64,000 bases of DNA from positions 2,108,001 through 2,172,000 of the forward strand of contig JAOVFP010000006.1 of NCBI GenBank assembly GCA_025738555.1, in the 5' to 3' direction. Numbering within the stretch: position 1 is the stretch's first letter; the number at the start of each line of letters is the position of its first letter. Made by a program: the position numbers and the translations under genes. Positions 23,400-35,581 of the stretch are shown piece after piece. Under the pieces are notes generated by a model, which was not told the DNA's origin, ran no database searches, and was given only the letters and a program-made list of their open reading frames with translations. The DNA is from Cyathus striatus. Its lineage: Eukaryota > Basidiomycota > Agaricomycetes > Agaricales > Nidulariaceae.

Positions 23400-23849
23400 A
23401 AGCCTAATCTCCGAATTACAATATGGCCATTGGCACATGAAGCTTGAGCCTGAAATGCATAGAACGATCTTGTCGCACAAAGGTCGCCAACACCCCGGCG
23501 ACTTGTGTCTGCAGAAATAACGCTTCAGTGCGGCTTTCAGTGCCTATTTTAGAGCCGTTCGTGCTGATTTCAAAGCGCAAAGATAGATGTTCGGGGAGAA
23601 GTGTGCAGTAAGTGCACAGGGACTCCACGTTTTTCTCGACTTCTTGATGGTCTTTGCTCCACGGAAATTATGTGCTACATATATCGTTTCGACAGCTAAT
23701 TCCAATGCTTCTATCAGAAGCATCTCCGGACTCCAATATTGGATGCCTACCTTGAGTTTGAGAGTACGGCATTCAATGGAGTGTAAGAACCGGTGAAAAA
23801 CTTGTCCGTGGTCACATTGTGTGTTTTGGCAGACGGTATGGAAGGTCAC
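23400..23849 (-). pseudogene. Unrecognised coding remnant
   Basis: Reading leftward from 23849 there is a coding-like stretch (TFHTVCQNTQCDHGQVFHRF, later IEALELAVETIYVAHNFRG). The frame changes near 23650, after which EVEKNVESLCTYCTLLPEHL continues in another frame to about 23416. It lies directly upstream of repeat copy 2 in the same orientation, so both may come from one decayed gene. I do not recognise the family; several Cys/His residues are present but no defined motif. Confidence 0.35.
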
Positions 23850-24437
23850 TATGAATAAGTTATGTATGAAGGTACATATTCAAAGATAGTGGAGATAGCT
23901 AGGATCTCGGTGTAGAGAGTGCGAGTCAAGTTCGAGTCGGTACTAAGGTTCAGCAACATGCTCGTGGAATATGATTGGATGAAGGAAATATTAGCCAATG
24001 GCAAAGCGTGTGAAGTAGCCAGCCTAGACCTTTTCAATGGATTTGCTCTCACTCCCTGCCACTTTCGCATATCACAAATTCTGCAAGACATACGCTGACA
24101 TACGCTCCTGACTTACCAAATACTTACGAAATGACTCTCAGAATTACTCAGAACTATCGACTTTCCTGCACCCGCTGGGGCAATCATCTCGGGCCATTAA
24201 AAAGGTTATCCGGCCGAGTAGAATCACCATCATCAAAATCATGCTGCTGCTTCCCAGACCCGCTCCCGGTGATCCTAGCACTCCTTTCTGGGGATACTAT
24301 ATAAAGATCCATGTCAAATCTGGGACTCGGAGAGGCTTTCGAGACATTTCTTCCCCTCCATCTACTTTTTCTTCTGGGCTCTCGCGGACTAGGCATAAAA
24401 CTCTCATTTCCTCCTAGACTCTATTCTGCTACACGAA
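23850..24437. other. Upstream region of the MFS transporter gene
   Basis: No supported gene. A minus-strand open frame at 24184-24396 is low-complexity and lies where the promoter and 5' UTR of the next gene should be. Confidence 0.4.
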
Positions 24438-26743
24438 ATGGAAAAACAAGACGTTCAGCTCAACGCTTACGCTCCCGACTCTGGTAAACAGTCTCCTGTA
24501 TCTCATGGAGCGCATACTCCAGATGACACTATCACTGTACGAAGTGCCAGTTTATATGAAGAAGGTGCACTGGATCCTGTATACGAAGCCAAAACCCGCA
24601 CTCTTAATCGTGCTATCCAAGAGATTGGAATGGGGAAGTACCAATACACTCTCTTCGTTGTTGCAGGCTTTGGATGGTTCGCGTACGTTCTTACATTTGA
24701 CCAATTCACGAACCACATCTCACAGCACTTTTCTATTTAGTGACAGCGTGTGGCCAGTACGTAGTGCTCCGATTCGCTCCTCGTCATAACTCTCATGCGG
24801 GGCTCCTATCCACTTTTACAGTTGATAACAGGCCTGATTCTCACTCCAGTAGTGGCAGAGTTTAACTTCAACGGCCCATTTTTAAGTTTAGCTGCCAATG
24901 TGGGATTGCTCGTCGGTGCTGTGTTTTGGGGACTGGGATGTGATATTTGGGGACGAAAGTAAGTTCTATCAACATTCAGCGTTCTTGGCGCATGTGCTTT
25001 TCTTGATCAAGAGATCTAACTGTTCCTCAATTTATAGATGGTGTTTCAACGTTACGTTGTTCATTGCTGGCGTATTTGGTCTCGCTTCTGGTGGCTCGCC
25101 GAATCTACTTACACTTGCTTCTTTAATTGCTGTACTTGGTATTGGTGTTGGAGGTAATGCCCTTTCAGTTAAGCCGTGACTTATGTATCTAATTGCCACC
25201 ATCATCCCAGGCAATCTACCCGTGGATTCCGCTGTCTTCTTAGGTACGCATTCTAGTTGTCTCTCTTCGCAAACGCCACTGATACTATGCGGCATAGATC
25301 TCGTCCCAGCATCTCATCAGTTCCTCCTCACGACAATGTCTGTCTTCTGGTCCCTCGGCCAGCTTTTCGTCAGTCTTGTACGTCTATTCCTCTCATTTTC
25401 CATTCCATCGTATCTCATTATTATCTAGGTTGCCTGGCCACTAATAGCCAACTTCTCCTGCCCGCTCACGACTTCTCCGGGTGGTACATGCACACGAGAG
25501 GAAAACATGGGATGGAGGTACCTCCTTTTCCTCCTCGGAGGGCTCACCCTTGTTCTTTGGGCTTTCCGCTTTTTCGCAGTGGACCTATTAGAGAGTCCGA
25601 GGTACCTTGTTGGAAGAGGCCGAGATGAAGATGCTGTTCTTGTCGTACAGAAGGTGGCTAAGATCAATGGGAAGGAGTGTCATCTTACCGTAGAGGATTT
25701 GCGCGTGGATGGCGAGAAAGGGATTGAAGTCGAGAAGGAGAGCGGTTGGTTGAGCCAGACGAGTAATTTCACGAAAGAGCATTTCAAGGCGTTGTTCAGG
25801 ACAAGGAAGATGGCGTGGTCGACTAGTTTGTTGGTGTTGCTTTGGGGTAGGTTTCATTCTAGGACTTTTCTTACGCCAGAGCTTACGTTTGCGCGTTTAG
25901 GCATTATCGGTTTGGCATCTACGTTGTACAACAACTTTTTGCCTTTCCTGTAAGTCCGTTTAGTAGGCTTTCTTCGTGCTGTTGCTGACTTATGGCGATA
26001 GATTGGCTAGTCGCGGTGCCCACTTTGGCGATACTTCCCTATCCATCACCTACCGCAACGTACGCTCCACTTCATTCTCCAACTTGTCCAAATAACTCAA
26101 TTACTCATCTCTAGCAAGCAATTCTCGCCACCATCGGCGTTCCAAGCGCATTCATTGCAGGCTGGGCCGTTGAGCTCCCGTTCATCGGACGAAGAGGAAC
26201 ATTGGCAATAGCATCGGGCGAGTGTTTATTCTTTCTTTCTTCTACCTTGTTTTTGCGGTACGAACAGTATATTCAACGACCCATGCGATTTAACCAGGGC
26301 TCACGGGTGCGTTCTTGTTCGCGAGCACGACGGCAAGAAGTTCGAATGCACTTCTGGGATGGAATTGTGGGTATGTGTTGTGGAGTAATGTGAATTCTTT
26401 TTGCTGGTTGTGGGTGGTGCGTGGATTGATGATCTACATTGTAGATAATGTATGGTGTGTTGTATGCTGTGTCGCCAGAGGTGTTCCCTGCGAAGGATAG
26501 AGGTACTGGAAATGGGTTGACTGCCACTGCTACGAGGGTGTTTGGTGTTCTGGTGCGTTTTTCTTTTCTCCTCGACTTTGATAAGTACCCGGACCAAAAG
26601 ATTTTTAAACAGGCACCGATAATAGCCCTCTACGCGAATCTCTCCACGGCAGTCCCGGTGTATATTGCTGGTGCGCTGATTATCCTTGCGGGGGTATGGC
26701 TCTTTTGTTGCCGTATGAACCTAGAGGCAAGGCGGCCATGTGA
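24438..26743 (+). CDS. MFS transporter, SV2/sugar-transporter-like, 13 exons
   Basis: Exons: 24438-24682, 24739-24754, 24822-24958, 25038-25153, 25211-25243, 25298-25377, 25429-25846, 25901-25949, 26002-26059, 26115-26217, 26298-26389, 26445-26552 and 26613 onward. The cytosolic N-terminus is followed by hydrophobic segments with MFS loops: LGCDIWGRKWCF (motif A type), a PVDSAVFLDLVPASHQ block, a long central loop after LESPRYLVGRGRDE, and SPEVFPAKDRGTGNGL near the end. This fits the fungal MFS group related to SV2 and sugar transporters; the substrate is unknown. The intron at 26218-26297 starts GCGAGT (GC-AG). At the G5 run 26690-26694 the frame leaves the family-like ending; one frame over reads MALLLPYEPRGKAAM and stops at 26741-26743. 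As read literally, the frame continues to 26825. This may be a sequencing error in a homopolymer or a real frameshift. Confidence 0.82.
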
Positions 26744-27186
26744 TTTATCTGAAGTGGTAAAAAGTAAGGGTTTCTTTGGTATGTTTTGTGTTATATATGT
26801 TTTTGATGAATGTATCTACGAATAGATGACGAGTTTATTTTGAATTTGCTTTGAATTACCTGCGAATTGAATTGAATTGAATTTAAGCGCAGGTATATAC
26901 ACATCGTGACGAATTTGGTCCATGGAAAGTTAATCATGTATACTGAGTATGTTCCGTTAGATTTACTTACATTATAGAACTAACGAACTTGTAACGAACA
27001 GTCATAGCGTTCTTGAAAGATTCTACTTGGCCAGACCAATGCTCTCTCGAGTAATGAAGAGGATTATTTCCTTCAAAATATGGCAGAAACACAGGGGCAT
27101 CTTAGAAACAACATTATTCCTACTGGAATTCATCATTTTCTCAAAAGTGCCAAGTAACAGATGAGATCACCGAAATACAGCGGAAG
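26744..27186. other. Spacer upstream of the kinase-like gene
   Basis: 3' flank of the MFS gene, then sequence where the N-lobe of the following kinase-like gene would be expected. Only the last codons before 27187 (EITEIQRKM) look coding. Confidence 0.4.
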
Positions 27187-28365
27187 ATGGCTTCGTTTAC
27201 ATTTCCAGGTTATGGAAGTATATACTATCGCAATTATAGGAAAGACAGCTACATTCCTATCAACGACACCTTCGTGTTAGGACCGGCAGTAACACTGCCG
27301 TTTACCTATGAACATAGAGACAAGGTCGATGTAACGACTCGAGGTCCATGTAAGTATCATATTCATCAGCACCATAACTGAACATAACTTATTTATTATT
27401 CCACAGGGACCTCCATTGAAAAATATCTTCAATCAGTTATTAACGTAGAAAAGCACTGGATAAAAGAACATGCAAAGCCAGAACTCCTGCCCAGCTTTCA
27501 ACAATATCCTGATGTTATTTGTAATCCAGTTGCTCACATAGAGTTGCTAGAGAGAATTGAGAAGCTAATTCCGTGTATATCCATGCAGCACGCTCCAAGA
27601 CTAGCAAGGCCTATTCTCTGGCACCCTGAATTTTCTTGTGGGGATATCATGATTTCATATGACGCCCTGACAGGTAAGACAAGCCAAATGGTCTCTATTA
27701 TTGATTGGAAAAACTGCCTGGTTGGACCACTGTATCTTCAAGCTAGGCAAAGTTTAATCTACCTGGATGTATTGCGAGGACCTTTGAAATATGACGAAAG
27801 CTCATTGAAATTGAGTGACCTTCTTATGCTGGCAGAACATCATTTTAAGCGGTTTGCTGCAGAAGAGGAACTCACAGAATGTCTATTTGCTATGATTGAT
27901 AAGACTATGATGCTTGTTCAACATATTGTACATGGAACCTTTGGGTTGTGGAATAAAAAATTCATGGAGGCATGTAAAAATTTCGTCATTCTTATTAATA
28001 TAAAAACATAGCCAATTTTTCTTTAGACCAGAAATGCAATGTTAGAGCTTGAAGAGCTTTTTACCGAAGATGACACAACAGCATTTCAATCACCGACTTC
28101 CCCAGAAGAACGTTCTCGTTATCGAGAAGAATATAAGGAGTGGTCCAAAATTCAAGAAGGTTACGTATTATTGTGCGACAAGATAGGAGTGAATACAGAA
28201 GGCTGGGTTGAAGCTGTGGACTATGAGAGGACTCGCTTGATTCACAAGTGTTATCACGATGAATGGATCTTGTCTGGACACAACGAGGACGATTGGCCAT
28301 TTGATGTTCCCGAATCTCGGCCTGAGGACGAAGCATTAAAGGAACGACTGAATCGTGAATCATGA
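27187..28365 (+). pseudogene. AIM9/APH-like kinase-fold protein, N-terminally truncated
   Basis: Exon 27187-27349, a 57-nt intron, exon 27407 to about 27981, then an exon from about 28027 to 28365. Landmarks of the fungal aminoglycoside-phosphotransferase-like (AIM9) family are present: GSIYYRN, a RGPW motif across the first intron, LARPILWHPEFSCGDIM (usual HPDLHxGNI; the catalytic-loop Asp position reads Glu and Asn of the N-x-x-V block is altered), VSIIDWKNCLVGPLYLQAR (DWQxAxxGPLxLQAR) and a C-terminal acidic helix. The N-lobe, normally another 150-200 residues including the P-loop-like region, is not found upstream. The second intron would need a GTCATT donor, which is weak. I read this as a truncated, probably inactive copy. 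Confidence 0.6.
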
Positions 28366-30081
28366 ATAACTGGGGTGTTGCACAATGCAGGGTAGTCACG
28401 CGTAGGGTCGGAGTGCATCAGCAAATTTGCAGGCGCATTCTCACGACGTTATGCGTCTTTTAAAGACCGAAATGTCAGGAATGTCACGAAAGTGGTCAAC
28501 TTCGGCGTGTCATTTAACTCTAGGTCATTTGCGTTTAATGTAGTAGTTATCTTTTAATGTAAATTTGGTCTTTTGAACGTTACCCAAATGCACAACAAAT
28601 ACATTCCTTTTCTTACAAAAGTCGACCTTAAAATCACTTCAAAGACACCTTGAAGCTCACTGAATTTGGTAGTAAATTGAAAATATGCATATATTTTATA
28701 CTATATATATACATGTACATTTTTAGACTACTTTTATGCATAATAGTATGTACTACGTAATAATGTAGCACTAAAAATTGGAACTGTCAGTAATGCAAAA
28801 AAAAAATCAAAATGAGTAACTACCCTTTAATATAGCCTCTATACTGCTAAACTGTACATTTGAAACAAGAACTGTCAGGAAATACATTGGTCTTTAGAAA
28901 TAGTGAAATAGCACTCACTTAAAAGCCACTGTACTTCTGCTACTGCACACCAAAACCTCAGCCTTTGAATACTCTACAGTCACAGAGCACATCCTGAGGA
29001 GTGTTCACATAGTCAGCTAAGCCCCAAAGTCGCCATGAACGGTTTGAATAATGCCTGACTTGATGAATAGAGGGTTAGTACAGAGAATTTATAATACAGC
29101 ATAAGGGTTAAACACAATTATGTCTTTGATAGATAGTATCATTGGCATGGTGGGGGCAGGAGGGCTGAGCACTGAGGAGGGGCAGTGGAAGAGGGGATGG
29201 CATGAGACAGGTTCAAACTTCAAGGACATTTAATTGAATTTGTTGGTTGGTGGGACAGCTTGAGACTCAGATCCAAAAATTTGCATTCAATCAAATCACC
29301 CTGGGCCAGTAGAATCCAGCATGCTTGAGGCTCAAGTTGACCTGACCAGATACTGCCTATCCAAGGCACAGTAAACAGGGTTAGGACACTCGGCATCTAT
29401 CAACAATCAACTTGAAACATTGAATGCCATGGTTCTGGGCAGTGGGTATTTGACAACATCCCCCATCTTTCACAACTTCTTTCTTCCCTCTAAGGCGTTA
29501 CCAAAAAACTTATTGGGTTTCGGTCACTGGTACTTATGCCATATGAGTTATAGATTGTGCATGTTGTACATGTACCATAACATACTAGCAAAATCTTCAT
29601 GCAGATAGAGATAAGCAGTATGTACTACACTAGACATTGATATAGTTTGTAAATATTAGAATGCAATGGAAGATAAGACACAACCAAAACACCAACCGAA
29701 TGCAAATCCATGTTTCGAAGATGTGAACAACAGAGAGAAAGTTAATGTTGATGATGGAAGAGAAAGATAACACATAACGCAAATGCAAATATCACCTAAT
29801 GTCACTTTGAAAGACAATGTGCTGAATGTTCTCACAAATGCACATGCAGATTTGCTGATGTAGCAGACAAGTCATGACCAGAGTACTTACTTAAACATGG
29901 CAATAATAAATTATCAAACTGAATTGTCACTTGAGTCTACATAGGCATGTATAAGTAATTCCATGGTGAAGTGGTCTACAATGCTGAAAATGACATTCAT
30001 TTTCTAAACCTCAGGCTCAGACCTCATGCACAACAAAGCGCATCACATCCCACAGGCCATGGGCCAGCTCACCTCTTAGTT
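28366..30081. other. Intergenic spacer; start of the CpG-poor region
   Basis: No gene recognised. From about 28500 CpG becomes rare and TG/CA abundant, a change that continues almost to the right edge. Confidence 0.5.
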
Positions 30082-30089
30082 ATATGTAT

Positions 30090-31587
30090 TAGTGGTGTTG
30101 CGGTCTGGTTCCGTCCAGTTCAGACACTGATTCTCCTGAACCTCAAACCTAACCTCAGGTCCGGTTTGGGCATTTTTGCTGAACCTTGAACTGGACCTGA
30201 GGTTCAGGTTCATTGAGGTCCGGTTCAGGTTCAAAACAAGTTCAAACACTGAACTGGACCTCCTAGATTTTTTAAAAACTTTTATTTCATCTCCATAGCA
30301 TAGATCTCAACTTTCATTCGTTTATGTAGTATAGATCATAAAAAACATCAACAATATTCATGAATTTGTTGTATTATAGGAACTACAACAAATAATTGTA
30401 CTTTTACATGTAGAACTATCTAATATAACTACATATAACTCCAAAGCTACTTCTGAGGTGAAGAATAAGTCAAATTAGAGAAGTAATTTAGAGATAAAAA
30501 CAAAAGAGAACTTATGATCGCTAGCAATAGAAGAAATAGGAAGGTCATCATCTCTGTCGTTGTACCAGATAATGTCAGATGCTTCCTTCAAAGTACCATT
30601 TACATGCTGGGTGCGTCCGGCATCAGAGGTTGGGCAAGACATGACAGATGAGAATGGGATAAAGTAGAACATATATTTCGAAGTAAGTATGGTGTGGCTT
30701 GAGGTTAGGTAGATGTTCTGCACAAACAGTGCATATTTATACAATAATTTCACTAGAATGAGTCAGTGAGTTCAACTTAAAGCTGTAAGAAAATTGAGTG
30801 GCATAGCTGTGTTACCTAGCTTCATGAATATACCACTGAGGCCATCACACAGTCCAAGACATCTATTCCATTGCATATTCCAACCCATTAAGTAAAGCCT
30901 ATCTGAGGGACCATTGTAGTTCCATTGTCTCGACACTGAGTTCCAAGTATGAAGCCTTCAAGCAGAGCATAGAGTTACAAGTGGAATGTGTGGTTAAAGT
31001 TCCCAATTCTGAAGGTGGTTTGTTGTTCCATGTCTGTTGCTCTGTCATTTGAAATTTCTAAGTTCCAGAATCCTAACCTTTATTTTTAAGCAGAGTGGAG
31101 CAGGAACAGGAGTGCACAGCTTGCATGGGGTTCAAACGGAGGGTTATATGTCTGAGAGTCTTGACAGAAGAGACAAAGAGGTGCTTTGGAGTTACCAAAA
31201 CACACTATGAGCATAAAGATGATGAGAAATGAATTACCAGTGACCACACACCATTGAACATTGAAGAGTGTGGTTGCGGGGTATGCAGCTTTCGGTTCAT
31301 ACTTAGTTCTATTGATCGAGCATTGATCTACATCACTGACTAATCTTGTGGCAGTGCCATTGCAATCAAGGTATCACTTTTGCATTATATTACATCTGAA
31401 TCATGCAAATAATTCCTTTTTTCTACAATAAATTTACAGGTTCGGCGAAAACAGCATCTTGAAGAACCAAGAACTGGACATGAGGTTTGGTTCACCACAT
31501 GTGACCAAACTTAGAACTGAATGTAAGTCCGGTTCTGTATTGGTTCACATTCAAACCGTGGTTTGCAACTGAACACTGACACCACTA
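30090..31587. mobile_element. hAT-like element with 8-bp target duplication
   Basis: The ends TAGTGGTGT (30090) and ACACCACTA (ending 31587) are inverted repeats and are flanked by the perfect 8-bp duplication ATATGTAT (30082-30089 and 31588-31595). Both ends carry arrays of GGTTCAG/GAACTGGACCT-type subterminal motifs (30105-30265 and 31440-31565). These are strong hAT hallmarks. The interior has only short open frames (30475-30753 on the minus strand) without a recognisable transposase, so it is likely non-autonomous. Confidence 0.8.
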
Positions 31588-31844
31588 ATATGTATTTGGC
31601 TTTACTGTCAGTTCTAAACACTTACAAATTTGCTTGAAGGAGCTAGTTAGAAATCATTGAATATATAAGTAAAGTAAGGCTGGCAAGCAGCAGGGCCCAC
31701 TACCTAATGTTTTTTTTGTTTTTTATGTAGTAAGTGATTTTGTTGGTATGAAGGCTTGAATGTGTACTTTGGGTAGTGGAACATTGGTGGGTGTTTATAT
31801 ACATAATGTTTATTTTAAGTGATTCAATACCAATTCAATATGAT

Positions 31845-32508
31845 TGTCATATCCCATATCACCTACCTCTGGACTCCTAGTCCATTACTCTGCCTTCCCT
31901 TTCATTTACTCCAGACTTTGATTACATTCTCATTATTACCTATTGCTTACTGTACATAGTTTACTCACATTTCCTTTCTTCTGTTCTACTGAGCTATCCC
32001 CTCAGTTATGTAGTATACATCTCATAGTGAGTCACTTATCATTCTTAAGTGTGCCACTATCTGTTTCACTTTACACTGCCATATGCACTCACTTCTCCAA
32101 CATGTTTTATTATGTTTAATTAGTATTAGTCTACATTCTTAGAGACTGGTACCTGGCCATACTTCTCTGCTGGCCTTGGGCAGCAGCCTTTACTTACTCT
32201 GAGTCTCTAGTATTTAAGTAGCACTTGTTTTGTACTTAGTCTTCAGTTTCATATTGAACTATGTCCTCACCCTCTTGTCTGACTTGAGTTACACCTCTCA
32301 TCTCTTCTGTCTATTGTCTTCTCCAAAGGACTTGCCCTTACTCTGAAATCCAGGACTGGGAATCCCAGGGGCACAGCATATAAGCTGAAGCCAAAGTCCT
32401 ACCCCCTGAGTCATCTTCTCTGCCCTTGCCTCTTACTCACCCCTTGTTCCTCCACAGTCACCCCCTCATACTCTGCTGCCAAGTCAGGCTAGGGGCACAA
32501 TTGTGACA
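31845..32508 (+). mobile_element. Solo LTR of the element-1 Ty3/gypsy family
   Basis: A 664-nt sequence from TGTCATATCC to GTGACA matches the LTRs of element 1 along its whole length and is flanked by ATGAT on both sides (31840-31844 and 32509-32513). TG...CA ends and a 5-bp duplication are typical of LTR retrotransposons. No internal region remains, so it arose by LTR-LTR recombination. Confidence 0.9.
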
Positions 32509-34341
32509 ATGATACAGTATGTTCATATGTAATCCAATGTTGTTACAAATCATAAGTAATATTGATATGCATGTAAATGAAAACAACGTACCCAATTTTA
32601 ATTTCATTATATCTTGATTTTGAGATACCAGTACCAGGCATGTAGAGTGAGGAAACAGCAGGGAGGGGCTGAGTTCCCATGCTGCCTCCCATAAAACACC
32701 AAAGGAATAAAAACAAAATACACCTATTAAAACACAACTCCACCTCAGTACTGGTTTATGCACCCTTTAAAACAAATAAATACATAATACTTTACCTTTT
32801 ACAAATGATGTTGTAGCCTAAACATGAGTATTCCAATGCCCAGAAAAGACTATATGACCATGACAAAGTTAGCATGAGCTACATAGTATGGATCCAGACA
32901 AACACAGACTTACCAAGACCTTAAGCCAGACTCTGAGACATGGGATCAAAGACATGCAACCAATGAGCTTGCATGGCAATGACAACAACAAGACAAGCAA
33001 GACAGTAAGAGAGAGGAGAATATGGGAGAGGGAGAAAGGAAGAAAGAAAGCAGTGAGACTGAGTACCTTGATGGTCAGGAGTTCATGCAGAAGCAGGGAA
33101 CCAACCTGAGAGTCCAACATAAATGAAATTGATATGAGCAGCTGGCACTGCCACATCAGCTGATTACCTGATTAGGAAGCTAACTGATGTGATGCTCAAA
33201 TGAGTGTCCATTGCAGAAAGGGAGCACATTGAGCTATAAGCATGATTGGCTGCCCACCGCCTGGGTGCTGACAACACAATATCTTACATAGGGACTGGGG
33301 AAATACTGAAAGACAAATAAGATTTTATTACTACGCAGTTTGTAAGTAAGTAACGTAGAAAATGTATATAGTAGGGGAAGAGGGAAGAAATAAGGCAGGA
33401 ACTGCCAGGCATTCTTCCCTCCTGCTGACAGGGTGTGTAATAGATGAGATTCAGAACTATTTACAAGACATTTTGACACAGAGAAATACATACATAGTTT
33501 ATTATTTGAACCAAAATCTGAATACCTTGACACGAACTGAAAATAGCTCAAGTTCATTTGATCTAAAAATAACTTGTTCTAATTTTGGAATTGATACAAT
33601 TGTGCCCCTTGAACTTACTGAAATCACACTTCAGGATTTGAGTTTAATTGTTATATTTGGAATTTATATTCTAAGTATTTTACAAAAGTAATTACTCTTG
33701 TCACATGACTCAACAATATACAAAGAGAGCCTCCTCCCATTAACATCTCTCACCCTACCACACCTAAATGTATTCCCAATCACTTGTTTCTTCACAAAAG
33801 CAAAAAGATTACCATGATCAAAGACATCATCATTAGGCAAGATAAGAGCATTGGAAAGGAGTTGCAGCTAACCACTTGCAAGTACTGACAATCTGTAGAG
33901 CCTCACAGCTCAAAGAGACAGTGTGAGCAGAGAATAGATTGCTTGAGGAAGAATTAGCAGCAGGGAAATACAGGTCACTAGCAGACAATAAAGAGTCATT
34001 GGAAATGAAATCCACAAGAGCGCAGAGGGTGCTGTAGGCAGGGGAAAAACAGGATATGAAATTGCTATCATAACTAATAGCAATGGAGGATGGAACATTG
34101 ACCAGGACCAAAAAATCAGTAGCATCTTCAATGTTGGGCTTCAATAAGGCCAGGTCTTCCAGACATCTGTGGATGGGGAGCTCCTAAGGTAGAGGACAGT
34201 CTGATCCAGCACCTTTATGTAAGCACCAAGAGGTGCAAAATCTGCAGGTTGAAAAAATCCAAAAGATTGGAAGTCTATGAGAGCAAAAAAACAAGTTCTA
34301 TACATGTATTAGATACTGTAGTACAATATTTGTGCCTTTAC
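32509..34341 (-). other. Repeat-rich stretch with an unrecognised decayed ORF
   Basis: On the minus strand between about 34260 and 33690, coding-like pieces alternate between frames (YIKVLDQTVLYLR near 34200, EDATDFLVLVNVPSS near 34120, NDDVFDHGNLFAFVKKQVI near 33815). I do not recognise the protein. A short piece (34185-34222) recurs inverted at 59063-59100. The rest, 32509-33690, shows no gene. Confidence 0.35.
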
Positions 34342-34936
34342 TTATAGCCTACCAATGTATTTTTGATAGGAAGCTTTAAGCTCTGCTGCCATTGAGGGTG
34401 GAAGCACCCTGTGATCACAGTATCTCCTGTTTGCCCAAGATGCTTCAGGTCCAGTTAAACCTTGATTATAAGAGTCAAGGAAGTGTGCCACATGATTTGC
34501 ATATTTAGTTATGCAGTGGAATAAGATCACTGAAGTGTAATAACTAGTGCAGGCTTACCTTAACATTTGAAATTGTGGCACATCAAGACATTCAAGAACA
34601 TTTCATTCCATTGAATTGATATCAGAAGTCTGAGGAGAATTATGATACCACAACTTGGCAGCACCCCAATACTGTCCAATAAAGTTAAGTTCACAGTGAT
34701 ATTTTGGATAGAAGTCACAAATATGGCCATGCACTGTGATGAATTCCTCAAGGTGTGACTTCTGATTGATGAAACCTGGCTGGGAAAATAGAAGTCTTCA
34801 ACAACAGCAATCTGTTCTTCCTTTCTTGCACTTGAAACCTTTGCACTCTGCTCTTAACCCACCTCTCTCTGGTCATATCCCTTGCTCTTTTATGATATTT
34901 TCCATTCCCTTGAACCAACCAGGCATAGAAGGATGG
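34342..34936 (-). pseudogene. DDE transposase gene, C-terminal part (cut off by element 1)
   Basis: Continues the minus-strand gene that breaks at 55894. Immediately after the junction it reads MPGWFKGMENIIKEQG, then ECKGFKCKKGRTDCCC, LLFSQPGFINQKSHLEEF, CDFYPKYHCELNF and IGQYWGAAKLWYH. A small intron near 34531-34558 precedes the last exon (YANHVAHFLDSYNQGLTGP, ending at 34342). In related transposases the motif is ELNFIEQYWG with the third catalytic acid; here that Glu is Gly. In-frame stops (near 34880 and 34825) are also present. The family is widespread in agaric genomes and has a Tc1/IS630-like DDE arrangement; the exact superfamily is not certain. Confidence 0.65.
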
Positions 34937-35581
34937 TGTCATATCCTGTATCACCTACCTCCGGACTTCTATGCTTTACTCCGCCTTTTTCTTTGCTTAC
35001 TCCGAACTTTGCTTATGCTCTTAATATTACTTATTGATTACTGTACATAGATTACTTTCGTTTCCTTTCTTCTGCCCTACTGAGCTATCCCCTCAGTATT
35101 GTAGTATACATATCATAGTGAGTCACTTATCATTCTTAAGTGTGCCACTATCTGTTTTACTTTACACCGCCATATGTGCTCACTTCTTTGACACATTTTA
35201 TTATGTTTAATTAGTTATAGTCTTCATTCTACGTACACCTACCCTGACCAAGGCCAGTGGCCTTTACTTACTCCAAGTCTCTAGTATTTAAGTAGTACTC
35301 GATTTGTACTTAGACTTTAGTTTCATATTGAACTATGTCCTCACCCTTTTGTCTGACTTGAGTTACACCTCTCATCTTCCATCTCTCATCTTCTCCGAAG
35401 GGCTTGCCCTTACTCTGAAATTCAGGACCAGGAATCCCAGGGGTGCAGCACATAAGCTGAAGCCGAAGTCCTACCCCCTGAGTTCTCATTCTCCGCTTTC
35501 GTCTCATACTCACCCCTTGCTTCTCTGCAGTCACCCCCTCGTACTCCATTGCCAAGTCAGGCTAGGGGCACAGTCATGACA
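34937..35581 (+). repeat. 5' LTR of element 1
   Basis: 645 nt, TGTCATATCC to CATGACA. It shares its full length with 55234-55893, 31845-32508 and 56572-57236. Many differences from the 3' LTR are CG/TG/CA exchanges (for example CTCCGGA versus CTCCAGA near the start). Confidence 0.9.

Noticed and set aside
24184..24396. Divergent minus-strand gene upstream of the MFS transporter
   Set aside because: Ser/Arg/Pro-rich frame of 70 residues without domain, splice support or start context; it overlaps the likely promoter and 5' UTR.
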